From assembly GCA_019054805.1 (NCBI GenBank), contig JAHQIY010000042.1, positions 124,001 through 188,000 of the forward strand: a stretch of DNA of 64,000 nt. The letters are read 5' to 3'. Positions 56,992 through 64,000 of this stretch are shown piece after piece. The stretch comes from Brachionus manjavacas. Its lineage: Eukaryota > Rotifera > Eurotatoria > Ploima > Brachionidae. How positions within the stretch are numbered: position 1 is the stretch's first letter; every line of letters starts with the position of its first letter. The notes under the pieces were generated by a model. The model did no database searches and was not told the origin of the DNA. It saw only the letters and a program-made list of their open reading frames with translations. A program made the position numbers and the translations under genes.

Positions 56992-58278
56992 TTATATTTC
57001 TGACCGAGAAGCTAGCTCACTCCTAATAACCAGTACTCGGCCATCTGTGTAATAATCATGCTCGCCATCTAAAATGGTTGGGGGATGATAGGCGGCCATG
57101 TCTATAGATACATCAGCTGTCGTACTTATGACTTGTTCAGCAAGCTTGTCTCGCTCAAGGTCGACATTAGGGTCAATGCTGTGCAGAATCGTCACAATAC
57201 CTGAATACGGTGTTATCTGAAGACCATCATCGTAGCTTAGCGCCCCTATCCATAGGTTTTGGTTTGTATTTGAATCCACTCCAGCCTGCCACCAGCGGAT
57301 ATGACTGCGTTTTAATAAATTGCCCGGTAGCTGAAATGCCAACTCTTGCGGCACGCCATTCCAGAACAAATCTGAAACTGGCGGAGTATTCAGCTTAAGC
57401 AGTTCAACGTAGTCACTTATCTCTAGATCATTTCTAGAAAAGGTTTTGTTCTCAATCCAACCTAACTCGGCCATTAAGGTCCGCGGGTCTTCACCAACAT
57501 ACGCAACGTTGATAACCTGAGCATCAAACACGGCAGATTTCCCCGGATACGCCTTAAGAGGAAGCTCGCTTATTGTGACTAACTCATTCCCCTGTTCAGA
57601 CACACTCACTTTAGTCGCAAAGTCGTCGGAATAGAAAAAGAAATGGGCGTAGTTAGCGTACAAAACCGATGCCAACAAGAACGCAGTGAACTTGGTAAAC
57701 ATTAAACGCCAACGCAGTTTTCTACCGATAAGATAGAAGCCGACACTCGCACCAACAGCAATTAAGATAGCCTTGTGTTCAACTAAAAAAACTTTAGCTT
57801 CGTTGAGTATTGGGAAGTTATCTATTCCATAACCAAGTAAATAGCCCCAAGCAACAAACTGACCTACCCCAAGAAACAAACCAATGGTGGAATACAGACT
57901 AAATCGTGCCCAACTGATTTTTTGCGAGCCTGCAATAAACGGCACAACCCAAGCGATGGGCCCAAGCAGACGCGCAAACGCCAGCACATAGTTACCTTTT
58001 TTAGCCATCAAGTGTCGACACCTTGCAATAGGACGACGTGTTTTAGATTGCCAGCGAATCAGTTTTCTCTGGGCGGGATTACCTAGCCTTCGACCGACAA
58101 AGTAGCTAACTTGATCACCGATAAAACCACCGAGTAAAACCGCAATCACTCCGGTAATAAGGCCTTGCTGGAGTTGATAGCCCGCAGCGAGCAAGAACGG
58201 CTCGCCCGGTACAAACAAATTGGGGCCAATCAACGCATCTAGCAAGGCCCCGACAAATAAGCTGAATCCTTCAAACAT
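56992..58278 (-). CDS. DedA-family membrane protein fused to an LssY-like C-terminal domain
   Basis: 428 residues. N-terminal DedA domain (about 1-190: GPNLFVPGEPFLLAAGYQLQQG, GGFIGDQVSYFVGRRLG, FARLLGPIAWVVPFIAGSQKISWARF) with several helices, then a further helix (about 192-212) and an LssY_C-type domain (about 225-415: YPGKSAVFDAQVINVAYVG, FWNGVPQELAFQLPG, RSHIRWWQAG). DedA proteins are linked to lipid carrier recycling (undecaprenyl phosphate, phosphatidylethanolamine). It lies 14 bases after the glycosyltransferase gene, so both may serve an envelope glycan or lipid. Confidence 0.85.
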   Translation of the reverse strand: MFEGFSLFVGALLDALIGPNLFVPGEPFLLAAGYQLQQGLITGVIAVLLGGFIGDQVSYFVGRRLGNPAQRKLIRWQSKTRRPIARCRHLMAKKGNYVLAFARLLGPIAWVVPFIAGSQKISWARFSLYSTIGLFLGVGQFVAWGYLLGYGIDNFPILNEAKVFLVEHKAILIAVGASVGFYLIGRKLRWRLMFTKFTAFLLASVLYANYAHFFFYSDDFATKVSVSEQGNELVTISELPLKAYPGKSAVFDAQVINVAYVGEDPRTLMAELGWIENKTFSRNDLEISDYVELLKLNTPPVSDLFWNGVPQELAFQLPGNLLKRSHIRWWQAGVDSNTNQNLWIGALSYDDGLQITPYSGIVTILHSIDPNVDLERDKLAEQVISTTADVSIDMAAYHPPTILDGEHDYYTDGRVLVIRSELASRSEI

Positions 58279-58292
58279 ATTGGGTTACTCGG

Positions 58293-59024
58293 TTATTGCT
58301 GCTCTTTGTAGTGACCGAACTTGTATTCCATTTCGTTGTTACGCATTTCGCCAAAGAAGAAACGTCGCACGTTTGCCTTAAGATAGGTTGCCCCCATTTT
58401 GAAAGCGCCATCTTCATCTAAGCGTCTTGGGTCAAACCCAAAAGTCAGCGGCAAGAAACGGAATCGCCATGTTTTGCTCGCACGTTTCACATAGTCACAA
58501 TCTTCACAAAGGACGATTTGTTCATCGAAACCGTTCAGTTGCTGATGTACGCGCTTGGTCGAGAAAATGCACGCGCCAACTGCGGTTGGAAACACAAACT
58601 GAGTGATGAACAAGCCCAAGTTGAACATGCCGTAGCCTAGCTTATGTACCAGTGCGAGATCTTTTGCACCCATGTAGACGCCCGCCACTTCAAGTTGCTT
58701 TTCTTCTAACTGGCTTAATGCGTTAGCAAGAAAGTTTGGCGATAGTTGAACATCGGCATCAAGGAATAATAGACGCTCATGCTTCGCTAGGTTTGCTCCG
58801 GTATTGCGACCTAAGCTGACACCTCTTGTTTCCATTTTATGGATAGTAAGGGCTGGCAGTGATGCCTCATACGCGGCGGCAACATCACGCGTTGCGTCAT
58901 CACTGTTTGAATCAACAAGGATCACTTCAAACTCCTTATGAGTCTGCTTACTAAGATCTTCCATTAGTCGACCGATGCGCTTCTCTTCGTTTAGCGTAAT
59001 AACTACAATGCTTACTGGTCCCAT
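58293..59024 (-). CDS. Family 2 glycosyltransferase
   Basis: 243 residues from MGPVSIVVITLNEEKRIG, chosen because AGAGAGGAAC precedes it; the 25 upstream in-frame codons look like leader. GT-A fold with nucleotide-sugar site IVVITLNEE, VILVDSNSDDATRDVA, and the DXD metal site FLDADVQLS. A hydrophobic stretch (MFNLGLFITQFVFPTAVGAC) near residue 150 may lie on the membrane. The acceptor is unknown. Together with the DedA/LssY gene it forms a two-gene operon. Confidence 0.9.
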   Translation of the reverse strand: MGPVSIVVITLNEEKRIGRLMEDLSKQTHKEFEVILVDSNSDDATRDVAAAYEASLPALTIHKMETRGVSLGRNTGANLAKHERLLFLDADVQLSPNFLANALSQLEEKQLEVAGVYMGAKDLALVHKLGYGMFNLGLFITQFVFPTAVGACIFSTKRVHQQLNGFDEQIVLCEDCDYVKRASKTWRFRFLPLTFGFDPRRLDEDGAFKMGATYLKANVRRFFFGEMRNNEMEYKFGHYKEQQ

Positions 59025-59231
59025 AGTGTGTTCCTCTCTCAATGAATAACGTTGTTTTGTTAACTTGAGATACAGAATAGGGCCGCAAGACTTAACCAAT
59101 AGTGAGGGTTCTATTCAGATTCGGTTCATTCGATTCGAACGCAATTTGAACGTTAGTTTTGACTCTGCTGAATCAATCTTAACCGATTGATTATAATTGC
59201 CCTTAAAATCGCTGATTTAGATGATTTTGAG

Positions 59232-59260
59232 TTGCTAGAAAACACATAGAGTGATAGTAT
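59232..59260 (+). promoter_or_regulatory. Candidate promoter of rplY
   Basis: TTGCTA (59232-59237) and TAGTAT (59255-59260) with a 17-base spacer; transcription would start near 59267, leaving a leader of about 105 nt. Confidence 0.5.
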
Positions 59261-59371
59261 CCGCGCTCGCTTGAAGAGTTACTACCAATTTCTTTTCAGC
59301 GTTTAGCACACTTAACAAGGTCGCATTGTTAGTGTGATTATGAAAATCTATTATTTTTTGAGAGTAATACT

Positions 59372-59650
59372 ATGAAATTTGAAGCAGTAGTACGTACTGA
59401 ACTAGGTAAAGGTGCGAGCCGCCGCCTACGTCACGCTGGTAAATTCCCTGCAGTTGTATACGGCGGTGAAGAAGCAGCAGTATCTATCGTTCTTAACCAC
59501 GACGACGTTGTTAACCAAATGGACAAGCCTGAGTTCTACGAAGGTATCGTTCTAGTGATCGACGGCGCTGAAGTTAAAGTTAAGCCACAAGACGTTCAAC
59601 GTCACGCTTACAAGCCAAAAGTTGAGCACATGGACTTCATCCGCATCTAA
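59372..59650 (+). CDS. rplY: 50S ribosomal protein L25
   Basis: 92 residues, the short single-domain form found in gamma-proteobacteria, binding the 5S rRNA. It starts [32 protein letters not shown], the hallmark L25 N-terminus, and ends with [17 protein letters not shown]. Codon use is biased to highly expressed codons. It is monocistronic with its own promoter and terminator. Confidence 0.98.
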   Translation: MKFEAVVRTELGKGASRRLRHAGKFPAVVYGGEEAAVSIVLNHDDVVNQMDKPEFYEGIVLVIDGAEVKVKPQDVQRHAYKPKVEHMDFIRI

Positions 59651-59736
59651 TTCCCTACCAAGGAATTAATTCGGATTAAATCCAACCTTTTGCATAAAAG
59701 ATTATCGGCCTTACCATCCGAGACATCTAAAAATTC

Positions 59737-59777
59737 GAAACCCCGATGCTACCAACATCGGGGTTTCACCGTTTTTG
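59737..59777. terminator. Terminator between rplY and the LysR gene
   Basis: Perfect 12-base stem GAAACCCCGATG / CATCGGGGTTTC; a T5 run follows on the plus strand within eight bases. It may also stop the convergent LysR transcript. Confidence 0.85.
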
Positions 59778-59794
59778 AGCCTTCAAAACCCCGC

Positions 59795-60694
59795 TTACTC
59801 CAGCCCTCTTGCTTGTTGTTGCAAATACTCTATAAACGCAGGGATCTTTGTGGCGACGTGTTTTCTAGACGCGTAGAACGCATACAGAACGAGATCTTCA
59901 GGTTCGTATTCTAGCTCGACTATTTCAAGCACCCCGGACTCGATCTCACTCGTGCAAGACTCTTCTGCGAGTATCGCGAAACCCAATCCAGATAACGCCC
60001 CTGCTTTAGCGAGATTGCCACTATTTACCTTAAACGATGATTGTACTTTTTGCGTTAGCAAGTCACCGTCACCCTTTTTGAAAGTCCAAGGGGTCCCGTT
60101 AAGTGCCGATAAGCTGCTGATACATGGCACATGTTTTAAGTCCGTGATGTGATAAGGCCTCGTGCAGGTTTGTAACAGCTTGGGCGAAGCAACAACAACA
60201 CTTGACCAGCGTTTGATCTCTTTTGCTATCCAGTTGCTGTCTGTTAGCTTTCCTCGATTGAAAGTCAACACCACATCAAAACCATCAAGCAAGTCTTCTT
60301 TTGGGCTGACGCTCGTGTCGCAGCATAGTGATATGGCAGGATGCTCTGCACAAAACGATGCCACCACCTGAGATAAAATTGGCGAATCTGGCATTAAGAC
60401 TCTTAGCTCACCCATCACATCATTGGACGTTTGCATGACCTCGATTAACGCGTCGTTCAACTTCTCTACTAGCGGTTGAGTTCGTAGGTAGAGTCCTTCT
60501 CCCGCTTCAGTAGGAAAGATTCGACGCGTCGTCCTATCAAACAATCGAGTGGCGAGCCTTTCCTCAAGTAAAGCAATATGGCGGCTAACATTTGATGTTG
60601 GTAAATCTAAAAACTCAGCAGCTCTTTTAAAACTATTGCTTTCGTATACGCAGTGAAAGCTCTTTAGCCATTTCTGCTCGATCTTCTCAAACAT
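59795..60694 (-). CDS. LysR-family transcriptional regulator
   Basis: 299 residues: N-terminal winged helix-turn-helix (about 1-62: FHCVYESNSFKRAAEFLDLPTSNVSRHIALLEERLATRLFDR given as position, with the LysR signature FKRAAEFL and RLFDRTTRR) and a two-lobe substrate-binding domain (about 90-295). It is of the group with VSRHIALLE in the recognition helix. It is divergent from the accD paralogue with a 103-base gap and is the obvious candidate regulator of it. The inducer cannot be read. Confidence 0.93.
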   Translation of the reverse strand: MFEKIEQKWLKSFHCVYESNSFKRAAEFLDLPTSNVSRHIALLEERLATRLFDRTTRRIFPTEAGEGLYLRTQPLVEKLNDALIEVMQTSNDVMGELRVLMPDSPILSQVVASFCAEHPAISLCCDTSVSPKEDLLDGFDVVLTFNRGKLTDSNWIAKEIKRWSSVVVASPKLLQTCTRPYHITDLKHVPCISSLSALNGTPWTFKKGDGDLLTQKVQSSFKVNSGNLAKAGALSGLGFAILAEESCTSEIESGVLEIVELEYEPEDLVLYAFYASRKHVATKIPAFIEYLQQQARGLE

Positions 60695-60699
60695 TCATT

Positions 60700-60730
60700 A
60701 TCCCAAATTGTTGGATTTACAATCCCAAAT
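60700..60730. promoter_or_regulatory. Direct repeat in the LysR-accD intergenic region (candidate operator)
   Basis: ATCCCAAAT occurs at 60700-60708 and again at 60722-60730, 22 bases apart and so on the same face of the helix. It lies next to the LysR start and upstream of the accD paralogue promoter. Confidence 0.4.
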
Positions 60731-60737
60731 AAGCCAC

Positions 60738-60765
60738 TTTATTACCATATTTAGGTTTATACAAT
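60738..60765 (+). promoter_or_regulatory. Candidate promoter of the accD paralogue
   Basis: TTTATT (60738-60743) and TACAAT (60760-60765) with a 16-base spacer, about 32 bases before the ATG. Confidence 0.45.
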
Positions 60766-60797
60766 ATGAGCTTGATTAGTACTTAATAAGGTTGGTT

Positions 60798-61667
60798 ATG
60801 AATTGGTTAGATAAGCTGCTCGATAAGAAACGCATTATAAGTGCGCAAAAAGCACAGATTCCACAAGGTGTTTGGAAAAAGTGCCCTGAGTGCGAACAGG
60901 TTCTCTACCATTTAGCGCTCGAATCGAATTTGGACGCATGCCCTAAGTGTCATCACCATATGAGAATGAGCGCCCGACGACGATTAGAGACATTTCTAGA
61001 TAGTGATAGCCACATGGAAATTGCGGCTGACTTAGAACCCAAAGACATACTCGATTTTAAAGATCGTAAACGCTACAAAGAGCGTCTCGACCTTGCGCAA
61101 AGAGAGACGGGAGAAAAAGATTCGTTAATTGCTATGAAAGGAACTCTTGTAGGACTGCCAGTTGTTGCTAGTGCTTTCGAGTTTAATTTTATGGCTGGCT
61201 CAATGGGCTGCGTAACGGGAGCACGCTTCGTTCGCGCTATTGAGGAGGCAATCAATGCCCACTGTGGGCTCGTGTGTTTTTCCGCTTGCGGAGGCGCTAG
61301 AATGCAAGAATCTTTGATGGCTTTACTGCAAATGTCCAAAACAAGTGCCGCATTAGATCGCTTAGCCCAAAAGGGGCTACCTTATATTTCTGTCCTCACT
61401 GATCAAACTTTCGGTGGTGTTTCCGCCAGCCTAGCGATGCTGGGCGATATTAATATCGGCGAACCAAATGCCAGAATCGGTTTTGCTGGTCGTCGTGTCA
61501 TTGAGCAAACGGTTCGAGAGAAACTGCCTGAAGGCTTTCAACGTAGTGAGTTTCTTCTAGAGCGCGGTGCTCTAGATATGATTGTTGATAGACGAGAAAT
61601 GCGTGAGAAAATAGCAGGGCTGCTTGCCAAGATGACCTATAATCCAGCCCGCGAAAAATTCTCTTAA
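60798..61667 (+). CDS. AccD-like acetyl-CoA carboxyltransferase beta subunit, divergent paralogue
   Basis: 289 residues, 15 fewer than E. coli AccD, lacking most of the C-terminal tail. The zinc ribbon is kept (C29-x2-C32, C48-x2-C51), as are most carboxyltransferase motifs ([57 protein letters not shown]). It departs from AccD where AccD is nearly invariant: TDPTMGG is TDQTFGG (Q203, F205; E. coli 201 and 203), SASGGAR is SACGGAR (C164), and GGSMG is AGSMG. It stands alone beside a LysR gene, not in the usual truA-accD-folC neighbourhood, so a second, canonical accD is expected elsewhere. Possible role: an inhibitor-tolerant replacement subunit. Confidence 0.85.
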   Translation: MNWLDKLLDKKRIISAQKAQIPQGVWKKCPECEQVLYHLALESNLDACPKCHHHMRMSARRRLETFLDSDSHMEIAADLEPKDILDFKDRKRYKERLDLAQRETGEKDSLIAMKGTLVGLPVVASAFEFNFMAGSMGCVTGARFVRAIEEAINAHCGLVCFSACGGARMQESLMALLQMSKTSAALDRLAQKGLPYISVLTDQTFGGVSASLAMLGDINIGEPNARIGFAGRRVIEQTVREKLPEGFQRSEFLLERGALDMIVDRREMREKIAGLLAKMTYNPAREKFS

Positions 61668-61691
61668 CTCCGTAATTGATAAAGTTCCCAC

Positions 61692-61718
61692 AGCGCTAGT
61701 TATGCTATAACTAGCGCT
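61692..61718. terminator. Palindrome between the accD paralogue and selO
   Basis: Perfect 12-base arms AGCGCTAGTTAT / ATAACTAGCGCT with a 3-base loop between two convergent genes. The T run is weak, so terminator function is probable but not certain. Confidence 0.65.
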
Positions 61719-61729
61719 ATTCAAAACGG

Positions 61730-63439
61730 CTATGATGAACAGCTGTAATGAGACACACCACCAGCGGCAAAATACTCCATCGGTCTGAGCTGATAGTATT
61801 TTGCTTCAACCTCTTCAGATTGCTCGTCGTAAGGGTTAGCCAAAATGCTTTGTAGCTCGTGGATTAGGCTAAAGTCCCCTTTCTGCGCTTGTTCATAAGC
61901 GGAAACAATCAACCACTCTCGCCAGGTATACTTAGGGTTCACCTGTTTCATTTGGCGCGAAACATCCTCAAGACTTTTATCCCCAGCCGAGCTCAGTAAC
62001 TCACGCCAAGATTTAAGCCACTGATTCCAAGCCAGTTCTAACTCCTCGCTTAATTGCGCATAAAAGCATGCAGATAAGTCAGACACCTCTGTTGGGATCT
62101 TAGAAAGTTCGCGGAAGAAGATAGTATAGTCAACGTGGCTTTTGATCATCAAAGCGAGCAGTTGGTTAAATAGGTCGCTGTTTAGCCCCTCTAAACCAAG
62201 CTTAGATGCCCACATCTGACTCGCTTTCGCCTGCATAACTGAAGAAAAACCTTCAACAATCTGTTCCAACTTTTCTAACGCATCCGGTTCCGATTGCAAT
62301 AAAGGCTTCAAGGCACCACAGAATGTCTCAAAATTCTTCTCGGCGGCCTGAGATTGGTTAAGAAAAGCAAAGTGACGACCACCACCAGTCCAAGGTTGGA
62401 AAAATGGTTCAAAGTACTCGCAGAATCCGAAAGGCCCATAGTCTAAGGTAAATCCGCCCACAGAGCAGTTATCACTATTAAAATTACCCTGACAGTAACC
62501 GACACGCAGCCAGTTGGAGATTAAAGATGCCAGCCTGTCTCTAAACTCAGTCGCTAGAAGCAATATTTTTTCAGCCAAAGGAAGGCTGGAGTCAATTTGC
62601 AGCTTGTACTCTCGTTCGATGATATGCAATACCATCATTTCTAATTCAGCCATCGCGTTCGGATGCTCGTTCACACGTGCTCTGCGGCTAAATAGCTCTA
62701 GTTGCCCTACCCGCAAAAATGAAGGCGCAACCCGAGTCGAGATAGCAACCGGATTAGCGATCATAATATCTGGATTCTCTGACCGCGAACCTTCACTGTA
62801 CCAAGGGCGATCAACCGTTTCCGTTTGTGAAGCAAATAGGCTCAATGAACGTGATGTTGGGATCCCTAAAGCATTCATATACTCTTGTGCTAAAAACTCG
62901 CGAACGCTTGAACGCAATACCGCTCTACCATCAGCTCCGCGGCAATACGGTGTTGGGCCGCCACCTTTGAGCTGCATTTCCCAACGCTTGCCGTTCAATA
63001 CCCCTTCGAAAACCGATACAGCGCGACCATCACCATAACCGTTCCCCGTTTTGAAAGGACACTGTTCGATATATTCATTGCCAAATATGGAAAGCGCATA
63101 ACCCGTCGCCCACCCTATCGTTCTCATCGGTGCAGGCACGTTAGTTACGTCTCCTGAGAACAGTTGTTTGAACGCTTCAGTTTTAGCTAAACGATCATCA
63201 AGACCTAGCTCACGAAACAACTTTTGGCTGTGAGCAATGTAAACAGGATCTGCAATTGGCGTGGGCATCACTGGTACATAATGCCCAGAGAACACTTGTC
63301 TCGGATAAAAGTCTAGGCCATCTTCCGTTGCATCAGGATCAGGAACAAGCGTATCCAACAACGAATAATCTGCGGCTTTCGCAAGGTCATTCAGTTCAAG
63401 AATGCGTGCAGAAGTTTCTGTACCTGCTTTACTACTCAT
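61730..63439 (-). CDS. selO: SelO/YdiU protein adenylyltransferase
   Basis: Pseudokinase-fold enzyme that transfers AMP to Ser/Thr/Tyr of target proteins, linked to redox stress. 569 residues, longer than E. coli YdiU (about 480). ATP-site residues lie in [31 protein letters not shown] (given as position, about 153-183), with metal-binding residues in [22 protein letters not shown]. It ends HYSCSS, with Cys at the place where eukaryotic SelO has selenocysteine. It is monocistronic. Confidence 0.93.
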   Translation of the reverse strand: MSSKAGTETSARILELNDLAKAADYSLLDTLVPDPDATEDGLDFYPRQVFSGHYVPVMPTPIADPVYIAHSQKLFRELGLDDRLAKTEAFKQLFSGDVTNVPAPMRTIGWATGYALSIFGNEYIEQCPFKTGNGYGDGRAVSVFEGVLNGKRWEMQLKGGGPTPYCRGADGRAVLRSSVREFLAQEYMNALGIPTSRSLSLFASQTETVDRPWYSEGSRSENPDIMIANPVAISTRVAPSFLRVGQLELFSRRARVNEHPNAMAELEMMVLHIIEREYKLQIDSSLPLAEKILLLATEFRDRLASLISNWLRVGYCQGNFNSDNCSVGGFTLDYGPFGFCEYFEPFFQPWTGGGRHFAFLNQSQAAEKNFETFCGALKPLLQSEPDALEKLEQIVEGFSSVMQAKASQMWASKLGLEGLNSDLFNQLLALMIKSHVDYTIFFRELSKIPTEVSDLSACFYAQLSEELELAWNQWLKSWRELLSSAGDKSLEDVSRQMKQVNPKYTWREWLIVSAYEQAQKGDFSLIHELQSILANPYDEQSEEVEAKYYQLRPMEYFAAGGVSHYSCSS

Positions 63440-63523
63440 TGCGCTACTACTCCATGTATTTTAAAGACCGGAAGTGTTGATACGTCCGTCACTAGCAAAA
63501 AGTATCAACGCTAGTTCAAGATT

Positions 63524-64000
63524 TTATCGAAAAGCCATCGCCCCTTTACCTACACCTTCATAAGCGATGACTTGTAATGATTGATCTTCTGCAACCGTTG
63601 GTTTTACTTCATCAGCAATGTAACCCGCTAATAGCTCAACAGTCGTATCAGTTGGCAAAATTTCAGTTTCACTTTTGGCGATGGCAAGCTCAAAATCACC
63701 CTGCGGCGCTGTGTATCGGAAACCATAATGGCTTTCGTCGGAAATTGCTTTAGCACTTTCGCCTAGATTCAGCGTTGAAACAGAAACCTGGTCTTCCTTT
63801 GAACCTAAATAGATATCTTCCCAGCGTTTGGCAAAAGCCACTTCTTTGTCGTTATCTCGCTCCCCATCGACAATAATTTCGATTGGTGAACGGTGACCGT
63901 GTGCGATTCGTTGGCAGTTACCATCGTGCTTTTTCAAACCATGCGTGTAATGGTAGAAGGCACCTGCAATATTCTCATGACGCAAGGTAATTTCCAGCCC
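63524..64000 (-). CDS. 6-pyruvoyl-tetrahydropterin synthase/QueD-like protein, 5' end outside the window
   Basis: The frame is open from the window end, so only about 158 C-terminal residues are visible. It shows GAFYHYTHGLKKHDGNCQRIAHGHRSPIEI, with the His pair (HGH) and Cys region of the PTPS/QueD family, which binds zinc and a pterin. The rest (RWEDIYLGSKEDQV, FELAIAKSETEILPTDTTVELLAGYIADEVKP) has the PTPS-like EILPTDTTVE, where the acidic residue would bind the pterin. The family is likely; whether it makes queuosine precursor or another pterin cannot be said. Confidence 0.72.
   Translation of the reverse strand, partial: GLEITLRHENIAGAFYHYTHGLKKHDGNCQRIAHGHRSPIEIIVDGERDNDKEVAFAKRWEDIYLGSKEDQVSVSTLNLGESAKAISDESHYGFRYTAPQGDFELAIAKSETEILPTDTTVELLAGYIADEVKPTVAEDQSLQVIAYEGVGKGAMAFR

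Overview
The window looks like ordinary chromosome of a Vibrio species. The support is the three-enzyme norspermidine route (DABA aminotransferase/decarboxylase fusion, carboxynorspermidine dehydrogenase, NspC), ToxR-like membrane regulators, a type VI secretion (T6SS) vgrG cassette, and housekeeping proteins (GyrA, NrdAB, RadD, RsuA, L25) that read as close gamma-proteobacterial homologues. Composition is moderate, neither very AT- nor GC-rich. I saw no rRNA, tRNA, CRISPR array, insertion sequence, prophage or integron.

Layout. 1-2.3 kb: an incomplete chemoreceptor and a small membrane protein. 2.4-10.4 kb: gyrA, divergent ubiG, then nrdA-nrdB-yfaE behind a control region with two NrdR boxes and a DnaA box. 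10.4-13.9 kb: a small orphan protein, a CinA-like protein, a DUF3943 protein whose signal peptide is out of frame, and a tandem-ACT protein. 13.9-19.9 kb: norspermidine genes on the minus strand, led by a roughly 390-nt structured leader. 19.9-27.5 kb: a LapA-type cadherin-repeat adhesin with a TAAG site, divergent from a TolC-type channel and an OmpA-like protein. 27.6-40.9 kb: nhaA, an ABC/lipocalin (AttH-like) operon, MATE and Bcr/CflA exporters, an SDR/DUF2867 protein, DUF2913, rsuA and radD. 41-44.3 kb: a PepSY protein, a PhoPQ-like two-component system and a DUF481 outer-membrane protein.

44.3-51 kb: an RND efflux pump flanked by two paralogous ToxR/ToxS-like (or VtrA/VtrC-like) gene pairs, all on the minus strand. 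This is the best candidate in the window for an undescribed sensory-efflux unit. 51-57 kb: a T6SS cassette in the order vgrG, DUF4123 adaptor, Tle1-type phospholipase (DUF2235), DUF2931 putative immunity protein, with each junction overlapping. 57-64 kb: a DedA/LssY membrane protein with a glycosyltransferase, rplY, a LysR regulator divergent from a second accD, selO, and an incomplete 6-pyruvoyl-tetrahydropterin-synthase-like gene.

The signals I rate highest are the structured leader before the DABA gene, with a loop that can form a pseudoknot; the twin ToxR/S-like pairs around the RND pump, which share an 8-base stop/start overlap; and the accD paralogue, which differs from AccD at the position linked to andrimid resistance. 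All functional assignments come from reading translated sequence and remembered family features; no database search was run.
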